A stretch of 64,000 nt of DNA, taken from assembly GCA_964057225.1 (NCBI GenBank), contig OZ059898.1, positions 248,001 through 312,000 on the forward strand. Reading direction: 5' to 3'. Shown here piece after piece: positions 52,971-64,000 of this stretch (position 1 is its first letter; each line of letters opens with the position of its first letter). Source of the stretch: Auanema rhodensis (Eukaryota > Nematoda > Chromadorea > Rhabditida > Rhabditidae). The notes below the pieces were generated by a model. The model was not told the DNA's origin and ran no database searches. It saw nothing but the letters and a program-made list of their open reading frames with translations. A program made the translations under genes and the position numbers.

Positions 52971-54730
52971 AAACCGCATCTCTTTATCTTTCACGTGAAG
53001 CGAGTTACATACCAAGTGCACATCACGTGTACATTTAATTAGCATAAATTAAAGTTCACGTAAATTTCAAAGTCATGGTTACCATGAACCAATATCAATA
53101 AAAATTTGTTTTTAGACTAATATGGACATGGGGAATCTAATTTTGAAAACCGCATCTCTTTATCTTTCACGTGAAGCGAGTTACATACCAAGTGCACATC
53201 ACGTGTACATTTAATTAGCATAAATTAAAGTTCACGTAAATTTCAAAGTCATGGTTACCAAGCACCAATATCAATAAAAATTTGTTTTTAGACTAATATG
53301 GACATGGGGAATCTAATTTTGGAAACCGCATCTCTTTATCTTTCACGTGAAGCGAGTTACATACCAAGTGCACATCACGTGTACATTTAATTAGCATAAA
53401 TTGAAGTTCACGTAAATTTCAAAGTCATGGTTACCATGAACCAATATCAATAAAAATTTGTTTTTAGACTAATATGGACATGGGGAATCTAATTTTGAAA
53501 ACCGCATCTCTTTATCTTTCACGTGAAGCGAGTTACATACCAAGTGCACATCACGTGTACATTTAATTAGCATAAATTAAAGTTCACGTAAATTTCAAAG
53601 TCATGGTTACCATGAACCAATATCAAAAAAAATTTGTTTTTAGACTAATATGGACATGGGGAATCTAATTTTGAAAACCGCATCTCTTTATCTTTCACGT
53701 GAAGCGAGTTACATACCAAGTGCACATCACGTGTACATTTAATTAGCATAAATTAAAGTTCACGTAAATTTCAAAGTCATGGTTACCATGCACAAATATC
53801 AATAAAAATTTGTTTTTAGACTAATATGGACATGGGGAATCTAATTTTGAAAACCGCATCTCTTTATCTTTCACGTGAAGCGAGTTACATACCAAGGGCA
53901 CATCACGTGTACATTTAATTAGCATAAATTGAAGTTCACGTAAATTTCAAAGTCATGGTTACCATGAACCAATATCAATAAAAATTTGTTTTTAGACTAA
54001 TATGGACATGGGGAATCTAATTTTGAAAACCGCATCTCTTTATCTTTCACGTGAAGCGAGTTACATACCAAGTGCACATCACGTGTACATTTAATTAGCA
54101 TAAATTAAAGTTCACGTAAATTTCAAAGTCATGGTTACCATGAACCAATATCAATAAAAATTTGTTTTTAGACTAATATGGACATGGGGAATCTAATTTT
54201 GAAAACCGCATCTCTTTATCTTTCACGTGAAGCGAGTTACATACCAAGTGCACATCACGTGTACATTTAATTAGCATAAATTAAAGTTCACGTAAATTTC
54301 AAAGTCATGGTTACCATGCACAAATATCAATAAAAATTTGTTTTTAGACTAATATGGACATGGGGAATCTAATTTTGAAAACCGCATCTCTTTATCTTTC
54401 ACGTGAAGCGAGTTACATACCAAGTGCACATCACGTGTACATTTAATTAGCATAAATTAAAGTTCACGTAAATTTCAAAGTCATGGTTACCATGCACCAA
54501 TATCAATAAAAATTTGTTTTTAGACTAATATGGACATGGGGAATCTAATTTTGAAAACCGCATCTCTTTATCTTTCACGTGAAGCGAGTTACATACCAAG
54601 GGCACATCACGTGTACATTTAATTAGCATAAATTAAAGTTCACGTAAATTTCAAAGTCATGGTTACCATGCACCAATATCAATAAAAATTTGTTTTTAGA
54701 CTAATATGGACATGGGGAATCTAATTTTGA
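52971..54730 (+). repeat. 10-mer higher-order repeat, tandem copy 2
   Basis: Immediately follows 51211-52970 with the same order. Differences: ACCAAGCACC near 53258, T39G added in unit 53851, and unit 54027 has the ordinary TCAATAAAAA where the model has TCAAAAAAAA. A partial further copy of its first five units follows at 55259-56138. Confidence 0.9.
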
Positions 54731-55258
54731 AAACCGCATCTCTTTATCTTTCACGTGAAGCGAGTTACATACCAAGTGCACATCACGTGTACATTTAATT
54801 AGCATAAATTAAAGTTCACGTAAATTTCAAAGTCATGGTTACCATGCACCAATATCAATAAAAATTTGTTTTTAGACTAATATGGACATGGGGAATCTAA
54901 TTTTGAAAACCGCATCTCTTTATCTTTCACGTGAAGCGAGTTACATACCAAGGGCACATCACGTGTACATTTAATTAGCATAAATTAAAGTTCACGTAAA
55001 TTTCAAAGTCATGGTTACCATGCACCAATATCAATAAAAATTTGTTTTTAGACTAATATGGACATGGGGAATCTAATTTTGAAAACCGCATCTCTTTATC
55101 TTTCACGTGAAGCGAGTTACATACCAAGTGCACATCACGTGTACATTTAATTAGCATAAATTAAAGTTCACGTAAATTTCAAAGTCATGGTTACCATGAA
55201 CCAATATCAATAAAAATTTGTTTTTAGACTAATATGGACATGGGGAATCTAATTTTGA

Positions 55259-56138
55259 AAACCGCATCTCTTTATCTTTCACGTGAAGCGAGTTACATAC
55301 CAAGGGCACATCACGTGTACATTTAATTAGCATAAATTAAAGTTCACGTAAATTTCAAAGTCATGGTTACCATGAACCAATATCAATAAAAATTTGTTTT
55401 TAGACTAATATGGACATGGGGAATCTAATTTTGAAAACCGCATCTCTTTATCTTTCACGTGAAGCGAGTTACATACCAAGTGCACATCACGTGTACATTT
55501 AATTAGCATAAATTAAAGTTCACGTAAATTTCAAAGTCATGGTTACCATGCACCAATATCAATAAAAATTTGTTTTTAGACTAATATGGACATGGGGAAT
55601 CTAATTTTGGAAACCGCATCTCTTTATCTTTCACGTGAAGCGAGTTACATACCAAGTGCACATCACGTGTACATTTAATTAGCATAAATTGAAGTTCACG
55701 TAAATTTCAAAGTCATGGTTACCATGAACCAATATCAATAAAAATTTGTTTTTAGACTAATATGGACATGGGGAATCTAATTTTGAAAACCGCATCTCTT
55801 TATCTTTCACGTGAAGCGAGTTACATACCAAGTGCACATCACGTGTACATTTAATTAGCATAAATTAAAGTTCACGTAAATTTCAAAGTCATGGTTACCA
55901 TGAACCAATATCAAAAAAAATTTGTTTTTAGACTAATATGGACATGGGGAATCTAATTTTGAAAACCGCATCTCTTTATCTTTCACGTGAAGCGAGTTAC
56001 ATACCAAGTGCACATCACGTGTACATTTAATTAGCATAAATTAAAGTTCACGTAAATTTCAAAGTCATGGTTACCATGCACAAATATCAATAAAAATTTG
56101 TTTTTAGACTAATATGGACATGGGGAATCTAATTTTGA
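55259..56138 (+). repeat. Partial 10-mer copy (five units)
   Basis: Units A109 (here also T39G), A168G, A73G with A109, TCAAAAAAAA (55911) and CACAAATATC (56080) match 52971-53850, 13 units to the left. The next unit, 56139, combines T39G with CACAAATATC, an otherwise absent pairing, and may mark the end of the copy. Confidence 0.82.
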
Positions 56139-57378
56139 AAACCGCATCTCTTTATCTTTCACGTGAAGCGAGTTACATACCAAGGGCACATCACGTGTAC
56201 ATTTAATTAGCATAAATTAAAGTTCACGTAAATTTCAAAGTCATGGTTACCATGCACAAATATCAATAAAAATTTGTTTTTAGACTAATATGGACATGGG
56301 GAATCTAATTTTGAAAACCGCATCTCTTTATCTTTCACGTGAAGCGAGTTACATACCAAGTGCACATCACGTGTACATTTAATTAGCATAAATTAAAGTT
56401 CACGTAAATTTCAAAGTCATGGTTACCATGCACCAATATCAATAAAAATTTGTTTTTAGACTAATATGGACATGGGGAATCTAATTTTGAAAACCGCATC
56501 TCTTTATCTTTCACGTGAAGCGAGTTACATACCAAGGGCACATCACGTGTACATTTAATTAGCATAAATTAAAGTTCACGTAAATTTCAAAGTCATGGTT
56601 ACCATGCACCAATATCAATAAAAATTTGTTTTTAGACTAATATGGACATGGGGAATCTAATTTTGAAAACCGCATCTCTTTATCTTTCACGTGAAGCGAG
56701 TTACATACCAAGTGCACATCACGTGTACATTTAATTAGCATAAATTAAAGTTCACGTAAATTTCAAAGTCATGGTTACCATGAACCAATATCAATAAAAA
56801 TTTGTTTTTAGACTAATATGGACATGGGGAATCTAATTTTGGAAACCGCATCTCTTTATCTTTCACGTGAAGCGAGTTACATACCAAGTGCACATCACGT
56901 GTACATTTAATTAGCATAAATTAAAGTTCACGTAAATTTCAAAGTCATGGTTACCAAGCACCAATATCAATAAAAATTTGTTTTTAGACTAATATGGACA
57001 TGGGGAATCTAATTTTGGAAACCGCATCTCTTTATCTTTCACGTGAAGCGAGTTACATACCAAGTGCACATCACGTGTACATTTAATTAGCATAAATTAA
57101 AGTTCACGTAAATTTCAAAGTCATGGTTACCATGCACCAATATCAATAAAAATTTGTTTTTAGACTAATATGGACATGGGGAATCTAATTTTGAAAACCG
57201 CATCTCTTTATCTTACACGTGAAGCGAGTTACATACCAAGGGCACATCACGTGTACATTTAATTAGCATAAATTAAAGTTCACGTAAATTTCAAAGTCAT
57301 GGTTACCATGCACCAATATCAATAAAAATTTGTTTTTAGACTAATATGGACATGGGGAATCTAATTTTGAAAACCGCA

Positions 57379-57730
57379 TCTCTTTATCTTTCACGTGAAG
57401 CGAGTTACATACCAAGTGCACATCACGTGTACATTTAATTAGCATAAATTAAAGTTCACGTAAATTTCAAAGTCATGGTTACCATGCACCAATATCAATA
57501 AAAATTTGTTTTTAGACTAATATGGACATGGGAAATCTAATTTTGGAAACCGCATCTCTTTATCTTTCACGTGAAGCGAGTTACATACCAAGTGCACATC
57601 ACGTGTACATTTAATTAGCATAAATTGAAGTTCACGTAAATTTCAAAGTCATGGTTACCATGAACCAATATCAATAAAAATTTATTTTTAGACTAATATG
57701 GACATGGGGAATCTAATTTTGAAAACCGCA
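57379..57730 (+). repeat. Two-unit motif with TTTATTTTT, left copy
   Basis: A168G unit followed by an A73G/A109 unit carrying TTTATTTTTAG (57681). The pair recurs at 62307-62657, 28 units away. The left copy reads CATGGGAAATCT and the right CATGGGAATCT, one base shorter. Confidence 0.8.
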
Positions 57731-58786
57731 TCTCTTTATCTTTCACGTGAAGCGAGTTACATACCAAGTGCACATCACGTGTACATTTAATTAGCATAAA
57801 TTAAAGTTCACGTAAATTTCAAAGTCATGGTTACCATGCACCAATATCAATAAAAATTTGTTTTTAGACTAATATGGACATGGGGAATCTAATTTTGAAA
57901 ACCGCATCTCTTTATCTTTCACGTGAAGCGAGTTACATACCAAGGGCACATCACGTGTACATTTAATTAGCATAAATTAAAGTTCACGTAAATTTCAAAG
58001 TCATGGTTACCATGCACCAATATCAATAAAAATCTGTTTTTAGACTAATATGGACATGGGGAATCTAATTTTGAAAACCGCATCTCTTTATCTTTCACGT
58101 GAAGCGAGTTACATACCAAGGGCACATCACGTGTACATTTAATTAGCATAAATTAAAGTTCACGTAAATTTCAAAGTCATGGTTACCATGAACCAATATC
58201 AATAAAAATTTGTTTTTAGACTAATATGGACATGGGGAATCTAATTTTGAAAACCGCATCTCTTTATCTTTCACGTGAAGCGAGTTACATACCAAGTGCA
58301 CATCACGTGTACATTTAATTAGCATAAATTAAAGTTCACGTAAATTTCAAAGTCATGGTTACCATGCACCAATATCAATAAAAATTTGTTTTTAGACTAA
58401 TATGGACATGGGGAATCTAATTTTGAAAACCGCATCTCTTTATCTTTCACGTGAAGCGAGTTACATACCAAGTGCACATCACGTGTACATTTAATTAGCA
58501 TAAATTAAAGTTCACGTAAATTTCAAAGTCATGGTTACCATGCACCAATATCAATAAAAATTTGTTTTTAGACTAATATGGACATAGGAAATCTAATTTT
58601 GAAAACCGCATCTCTTTATCTTTCACGTGAAGCGAGTTACATACCAAGTGCACATCACGTGTACATTTAATTAGCATAAATTAAAGTTCACGTAAATTTC
58701 AAAGTCATGGTTACCATGCACCAATATCAATAAAAATTTGTTTTTAGACTAATATGGACATGGGGAATCTAATTTTGAAAACCGCA

Positions 58787-60018
58787 TCTCTTTATCTTTC
58801 ACGTGAAGCGAGTTACATACCAAGGGCACATCACGTGTACATTTAATTAGCATAAATTAAAGTTCACGTAAATTTCAAAGTCATGGTTACCATGCACCAA
58901 TATCAATAAAAATTTGTTTTTAGACTAATATGGACATGGGGAATCTAATTTTGAAAACCGCATCTCTTTATCTTTCACGTGAAGCGAGTTACATACCAAG
59001 TGCACATCACGTGTACATTTAATTAGCATAAATTAAAGTTCACGTAAATTTCAAAGTCATGGTTACCATGAACCAATATCAATAAAAATTTGTTTTTAGA
59101 CTAATATGGACATGGGGAATCTAATTTTGAAAACCGCATCTCTTTATCTTTCACGTGAAGCGAGTTACATACCAAGTGCACATCACGTGTACATTTAATT
59201 AGCATAAATTAAAGTTCACGTAAATTTCAAAGTCATGGTTACCATGCACCAATATCAATAAAAATTTGTTTTTAGACTAATATGGACATAGGAAATCTAA
59301 TTTTGAAAACCGCATCTCTTCATCTTTCACGTGAAGCGAGTTACATACCAAGTGCACATCACGTGTACATTTAATTAGCATAAATTGAAGTTCACGTAAA
59401 TTTCAAAGTCATGGTTACCATGAACCAATATCAATAAAAATTTGTTTTTAGACTAATATGGACATGGGGAATCTAATTTTGAAAACCGCATCTCTTTATC
59501 TTTCACGTGAAGCGAGTTACATACCAAGTGCACATCACGTGTACATTTAATTAGCATAAATTAAAGTTCACGTAAATTTCAAAGTCATGGTTACCATGAA
59601 CCAATATCAATAAAAATTTGTTTTTAGACTAATATGGACATGGGGAATCTAATTTTGAAAACCGCATCTCTTTATCTTTCACGTGAAGCGAGTTACATAC
59701 TAAGTGCACATCACGTGTACATTTAATTAGCATAAATTAAAGTTCACGTAAATTTCAAAGTCATGGTTACCATGCACCAATATCAATAAAAATTTGTTTT
59801 TAGACTAATATGGACATGGGGAATCTAATTTTGAAAACCGCATCTCTTTATCTTTCACGTGAAGCGAGTTACATACCAAGTGCACATCACGTGTACATTT
59901 AATTAGCATAAATTAAAGTTCACGTAAATTTCAAAGTCATGGTTACCATGCACCAATATCAATAAAAATTTGTTTTTAGACTAATATGGACATGGGGAAT
60001 CTAATTTTGAAAACCGCA
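58787..60018 (+). repeat. Seven-unit block, left copy of an 11-unit-offset duplication
   Basis: Order: T39G; A109; CATAGGAAAT (59287); TCTTCATC with A73G and A109; A109; CATACTAAG (59697); consensus. It recurs 1,936 bp to the right. Confidence 0.9.
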
Positions 60019-60722
60019 TCTCTTTATCTTTCACGTGAAGCGAGTTACATACCAAGTGCACATCACGTGTACATTTAATTAGCATAAATTAAAGTTCACG
60101 TAAATTTCAAAGTCATGGTTACCATGAACCAATATCAATAAAAATTTGTTTTTAGACTAATATGGACATGGGGAATCTAATTTTGAAAACCGCATCTCTT
60201 TATCTTTCACGTGAAGCGAGTTACATACCAAGTGCACATCACGTGTACATTTAATTAGCATAAATTAAAGTTCACGTAAATTTCAAAGTCATGGTTACCA
60301 TGCACCAATATCAATAAAAATTTGTTTTTAGACTAATATGGACATGGGGAATCTAATTTTGAAAACCGCATCTCTTTATCTTTCACGTGAAGCGAGTTAC
60401 ATACCAAGTGCACATCACGTGTACATTTAATTAGCATAAATTAAAGTTCACGTAAATTTCAAAGTCATGGTTACCATGCACCAATATCAATAAAAATTTG
60501 TTTTTAGACTAATATGGACATGGGGAATCTAATTTTGAAAACCGCATCTCTTTATCTTTCACGTGAAGCGAGTTACATACCAAGTGCACATCACGTGTAC
60601 ATTTAATTAGCATAAATTAAAGTTCACGTAAATTTCAAAGTCATGGTTACCATGCACCAATATCAATAAAAATTTGTTTTTAGACTAATATGGACATGGG
60701 GAATCTAATTTTGAAAACCGCA

Positions 60723-61954
60723 TCTCTTTATCTTTCACGTGAAGCGAGTTACATACCAAGGGCACATCCCGTGTACATTTAATTAGCATAAATTAAAGTT
60801 CACGTAAATTTCAAAGTCATGGTTACCATGCACCAATATCAATAAAAATTTGTTTTTAGACTAATATGGACATGGGGAATCTAATTTTGAAAACCGCATC
60901 TCTTTATCTTTCACGTGAAGCGAGTTACATACCAAGTGCACATCACGTGTACATTTAATTAGCATAAATTAAAGTTCACGTAAATTTCAAAGTCATGGTT
61001 ACCATGAACCAATATCAATAAAAATTTGTTTTTAGACTAATATGGACATGGGGAATCTAATTTTGAAAACCGCATCTCTTTATCTTTCACGTGAAGCGAG
61101 TTACATACCAAGTGCACATCACGTGTACATTTAATTAGCATAAATTAAAGTTCACGTAAATTTCAAAGTCATGGTTACCATGCACCAATATCAATAAAAA
61201 TTTGTTTTTAGACTAATATGGACATAGGAAATCTAATTTTGAAAACCGCATCTCTTCATCTTTCACGTGAAGCGAGTTACATACCAAGTGCACATCACGT
61301 GTACATTTAATTAGCATAAATTGAAGTTCACGTAAATTTCAAAGTCATGGTTACCATGAACCAATATCAATAAAAATTTGTTTTTAGACTAATATGGACA
61401 TGGGGAATCTAATTTTGAAAACCGCATCTCTTTATCTTTCACGTGAAGCGAGTTACATACCAAGTGCACATCACGTGTACATTTAATTAGCATAAATTAA
61501 AGTTCACGTAAATTTCAAAGTCATGGTTACCATGAACCAATATCAATAAAAATTTGTTTTTAGACTAATATGGACATGGGGAATCTAATTTTGAAAACCG
61601 CATCTCTTTATCTTTCACGTGAAGCGAGTTACATACTAAGTGCACATCACGTGTACATTTAATTAGCATAAATTAAAGTTCACGTAAATTTCAAAGTCAT
61701 GGTTACCATGCACCAATATCAATAAAAATTTGTTTTTAGACTAATATGGACATGGGGAATCTAATTTTGAAAACCGCATCTCTTTATCTTTCACGTGAAG
61801 CGAGTTACATACCAAGTGCACATCACGTGTACATTTAATTAGCATAAATTAAAGTTCACGTAAATTTCAAAGTCATGGTTACCATGCACCAATATCAATA
61901 AAAATTTGTTTTTAGACTAATATGGACATGGGGAATCTAATTTTGAAAACCGCA
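60723..61954 (+). repeat. Seven-unit block, right copy of the 11-unit-offset duplication
   Basis: Same order as 58787-60018, with CATAGGAAAT near 61223, TCTTCATC at 61253 and CATACTAAG near 61633. A private CATCCCGTG near 60766 breaks the second E-box. Confidence 0.9.
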
Positions 61955-62306
61955 TCTCTTTATCTTTCACGTGAAGCGAGTTACATACCAAGTGCACATC
62001 ACGTGTACATTTAATTAGCATAAATTAAAGTTCACGTAAATTTCAAAGTCATGGTTACCATGCACCAATATCAATAAAAATTTGTTTTTAGACTAATATG
62101 GACATGGGGAATCTAATTTTGAAAACCGCATCTCTTTATCTTTCACGTGAAGCGAGTTACATACCGAGTGCACATCACGTGTACATTTAATTAGCATAAA
62201 TTAAAGTTCACGTAAATTTCAAAGTCATGGTTACCATGAACCAATATCAATAAAAATTTGTTTTTAGACTAATATGGACATGGGGAATCTAATTTTGAAA
62301 ACCGCA

Positions 62307-62657
62307 TCTCTTTATCTTTCACGTGAAGCGAGTTACATACCAAGTGCACATCACGTGTACATTTAATTAGCATAAATTAAAGTTCACGTAAATTTCAAAG
62401 TCATGGTTACCATGCACCAATATCAATAAAAATTTGTTTTTAGACTAATATGGACATGGGAATCTAATTTTGGAAACCGCATCTCTTTATCTTTCACGTG
62501 AAGCGAGTTACATACCAAGTGCACATCACGTGTACATTTAATTAGCATAAATTGAAGTTCACGTAAATTTCAAAGTCATGGTTACCATGAACCAATATCA
62601 ATAAAAATTTATTTTTAGACTAATATGGACATGGGGAATCTAATTTTGAAAACCGCA
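62307..62657 (+). repeat. Two-unit motif with TTTATTTTT, right copy, -1 deletion
   Basis: Repeats 57379-57730 and contains the last register-shifting indel of the window: one base missing in CATGGGAATCT near 62460. TTTATTTTTAG lies at 62608. Confidence 0.82.
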
Positions 62658-63713
62658 TCTCTTTATCTTTCACGTGAAGCGAGTTACATACCAAGTGCAC
62701 ATCACGTGTACATTTAATTAGCATAAATTAAAGTTCACGTAAATTTCAAAGTCATGGTTACCATGAACCAATATCAATAAAAATTTGTTTTTAGACTACT
62801 ATGGACATGGGGAATCTAATTTTGAAAACCGCATCTCTTTATCTTTCACGTGAAGCGAGTTACATACCAAGTGCACATCACGTGTACATTTAATTAGCAT
62901 AAATTAAAGTTCACGTAAATTTCAAAGTCATGGTTACCATGCACCAATATCAATAAAAATTTGTTTTTAGACTAATATGGACATGGGGAATCTAATTTTG
63001 AAAACCGCATCTCTTTATCTTTCACGTGAAGCGAGTTACATACCAAGTGCACATCACGTGTACATTTAATTAGCATAAATTAAAGTTCACGTAAATTTCA
63101 AAGTCATGGTTACCATGCACCAATATCAATAAAAATTTGTTTTTAGACTAATATGGACATGGGGAATCTAATTTTGAAAACCGCATCTCTTTATCTTTCA
63201 CGTGAAGCGAGTTACATACCAAGTGCACATCATGTGTACATTTAATTAGCATAAATTAAAGTTCACGTAAATTTCAAAGTCATGGTTACCATGCACCAAT
63301 ATCAATAAAAATTTGTTTTTAGACTAATATGGACATGGGGAATCTAATTTTGAAAACCGCATCTCTTTATCTTTCACGTGAAGCGAGTTACATACCAAGT
63401 GCACATCACGTGTACATTTAATTAGCATAAATTAAAGTTCACGTAAATTTCAAAGTCATGGTTACCATGAACCAATATCAATAAAAATTTGTTTTTAGAC
63501 TAATATGGACATGGGGAATCTAATTTTGAAAACCGCATCTCTTTATCTTTCACGTGAAGCGAGTTACATACCAAGTGCACATCACGTGTACATTTAATTA
63601 GCATAAATTAAAGTTCACGTAAATTTCAAAGTCATGGTTACCATGAACCAATATCAATAAAAATTTGTTTTTAGACTACTATGGACATGGGGAATCTAAT
63701 TTTGAAAACCGCA
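62658..63713 (+). repeat. ACTACTATGG units five monomers apart
   Basis: Units 62658 and 63538 both have A109 and the rare ACTACTATGG (62796 and 63676), 880 bp apart, which suggests a 5-mer duplication. The units between are near-consensus; 63186 has CATCATGTG near 63230. The right copy continues to the window end. Confidence 0.78.
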
Positions 63714-63889
63714 TCTCTTTATCTTTCACGTGAAGCGAGTTACATACCAAGTGCACATCACGTGTACATTTAATTAGCATAAATTAAAGTTCACGTAAAT
63801 TTCAAAGTCATGGTTACCATGCACCAATATCAATAAAAATTTGTTTTTAGACTAATATGGACATGGGGAATCTAATTTTGAAAACCGCA

Positions 63890-64000
63890 TCTCTTTATCT
63901 TTCACGTGAAGCGAGTTACATACCAAGTGCACATCACGTGTACATTCAATTAGCATAAATTAAAGTTCACGTAAATTTCAAAGTCATGGTTACCATGCAC
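63890..64000 (+). repeat. Partial 364th monomer cut by the window end
   Basis: First 111 bp of a monomer, ending in CCATGCAC (monomer position 111). It has a private ACATTCAATT near 63943. The array continues beyond the window. Confidence 0.95.

Larger units (their letters stand above)
1..64000. repeat. 176-bp satellite DNA array filling the window
   Basis: Every stretch of the window is a copy of one 176-bp monomer in the same orientation; I followed the landmark TCTCTTTATC from base 1 to 63890 and found 363 complete units plus 111 bp. The consensus has about 57 G+C in 176 bases. Units differ by scattered substitutions and seven one-base indels, with no spacer, inversion or inserted element. 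Both ends of the window lie inside the array, so its true length is unknown. Monomer length close to a nucleosome repeat, AT-richness, high homogeneity and local higher-order duplication are known traits of centromeric or pericentromeric satellites; centromere identity here is inference. Because 176 is not a multiple of three, any conserved stop codon falls into each frame within 528 bp, so no long reading frame can exist. The monomer family is not one I can name. Confidence 0.98.

Noticed and set aside
1-64000. CRISPR array
   Set aside because: The repeats abut directly and there are no unique spacers; the 176-bp unit is far longer than CRISPR repeats.
1-64000. Known satellites (human alpha 171 bp, Arabidopsis 178-180 bp, Brassica CentBr 176 bp)
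   Set aside because: Length is similar, especially to CentBr, but the parts of those monomers I recall do not match this sequence. A database search of the consensus would settle family membership.
1-64000. Transposon or LTR insertion within the array
   Set aside because: I followed the 176-bp register through the whole window; apart from seven single-base shifts there is no break in which an element could sit.

Overview
The whole 64,000-base window is one uninterrupted satellite DNA array. A 176-bp AT-rich monomer (consensus about 32% G+C, counted by hand) repeats head to tail on one strand from the first base to the last. Unit 1 starts at base 1 and unit 364 starts at 63890, giving 363 complete monomers plus 111 bp of a 364th. 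I see no gene, RNA gene, transposon, inversion, unrelated spacer or array boundary. Units differ from the consensus at roughly 0 to 6 positions by eye. Only seven single-base indels shift the register: insertions near 13891, 15651, 19875 and 20931, and deletions near 17574, 21975 and 62460.

Organism: a nucleosome-length satellite monomer in a homogenised array tens of kilobases long points to a eukaryote, and a (peri)centromeric or other heterochromatic block from a long-read assembly is the likeliest source. I do not recognise the monomer as a named satellite family, and the sequence gives no gene by which to place the lineage. It has no CENP-B box with the essential bases, is not the Arabidopsis-type 178-bp satellite as I know it, and contains no telomeric repeats.

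Monomer: each unit carries a perfect 10-bp palindrome TTCACGTGAA, a second CACGTG within ATCACGTG (an exact match to the yeast CDEI/Cbf1 consensus RTCACRTG), and a near-copy TTCACGTAAA. These three CACGT cores lie 32 and 33 bp apart, about three helical turns each. Three short inverted repeats follow (TTTAATT/AATTAAA, CATGGT/ACCATG and TAAAAA/TTTTTA), so roughly half of the monomer contains small dyads. Five CpGs per unit are near the number expected from base composition.

Layout: diagnostic variants (monomer positions 7, 22-25, 39, 73, 109, 128, 152-159, 168, 173 and 175) show no single higher-order repeat across the window. Instead there is a mosaic of local duplications: a 19-unit-offset copy (1-1232 to 3345-4576); a tandem 10-mer with truncated third copy (5457-9856); dimers near 10.4 and 12.1 kb; a near-consensus run (10913-12144); a 10-unit-offset block (13377-15842); a 3-mer repeated three times (16019-17601); a 4-unit block copied six units away (19186-20947); a 7-unit core occurring four times between 24.3 and 35.2 kb; a 20-unit-offset copy (37.1 and 40.7 kb); a large 31- to 33-unit-offset duplication (42.8-47.5 to 48.6-53.0 kb); a tandem 10-mer (51211-54730); an 11-mer-offset copy (58787-61954); and a 5-mer-offset pair at the right end. 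This is the expected footprint of repeated unequal exchange or conversion within a satellite. The 'system' here is a candidate centromeric array with unusually regular bHLH-type motifs, not a set of genes.
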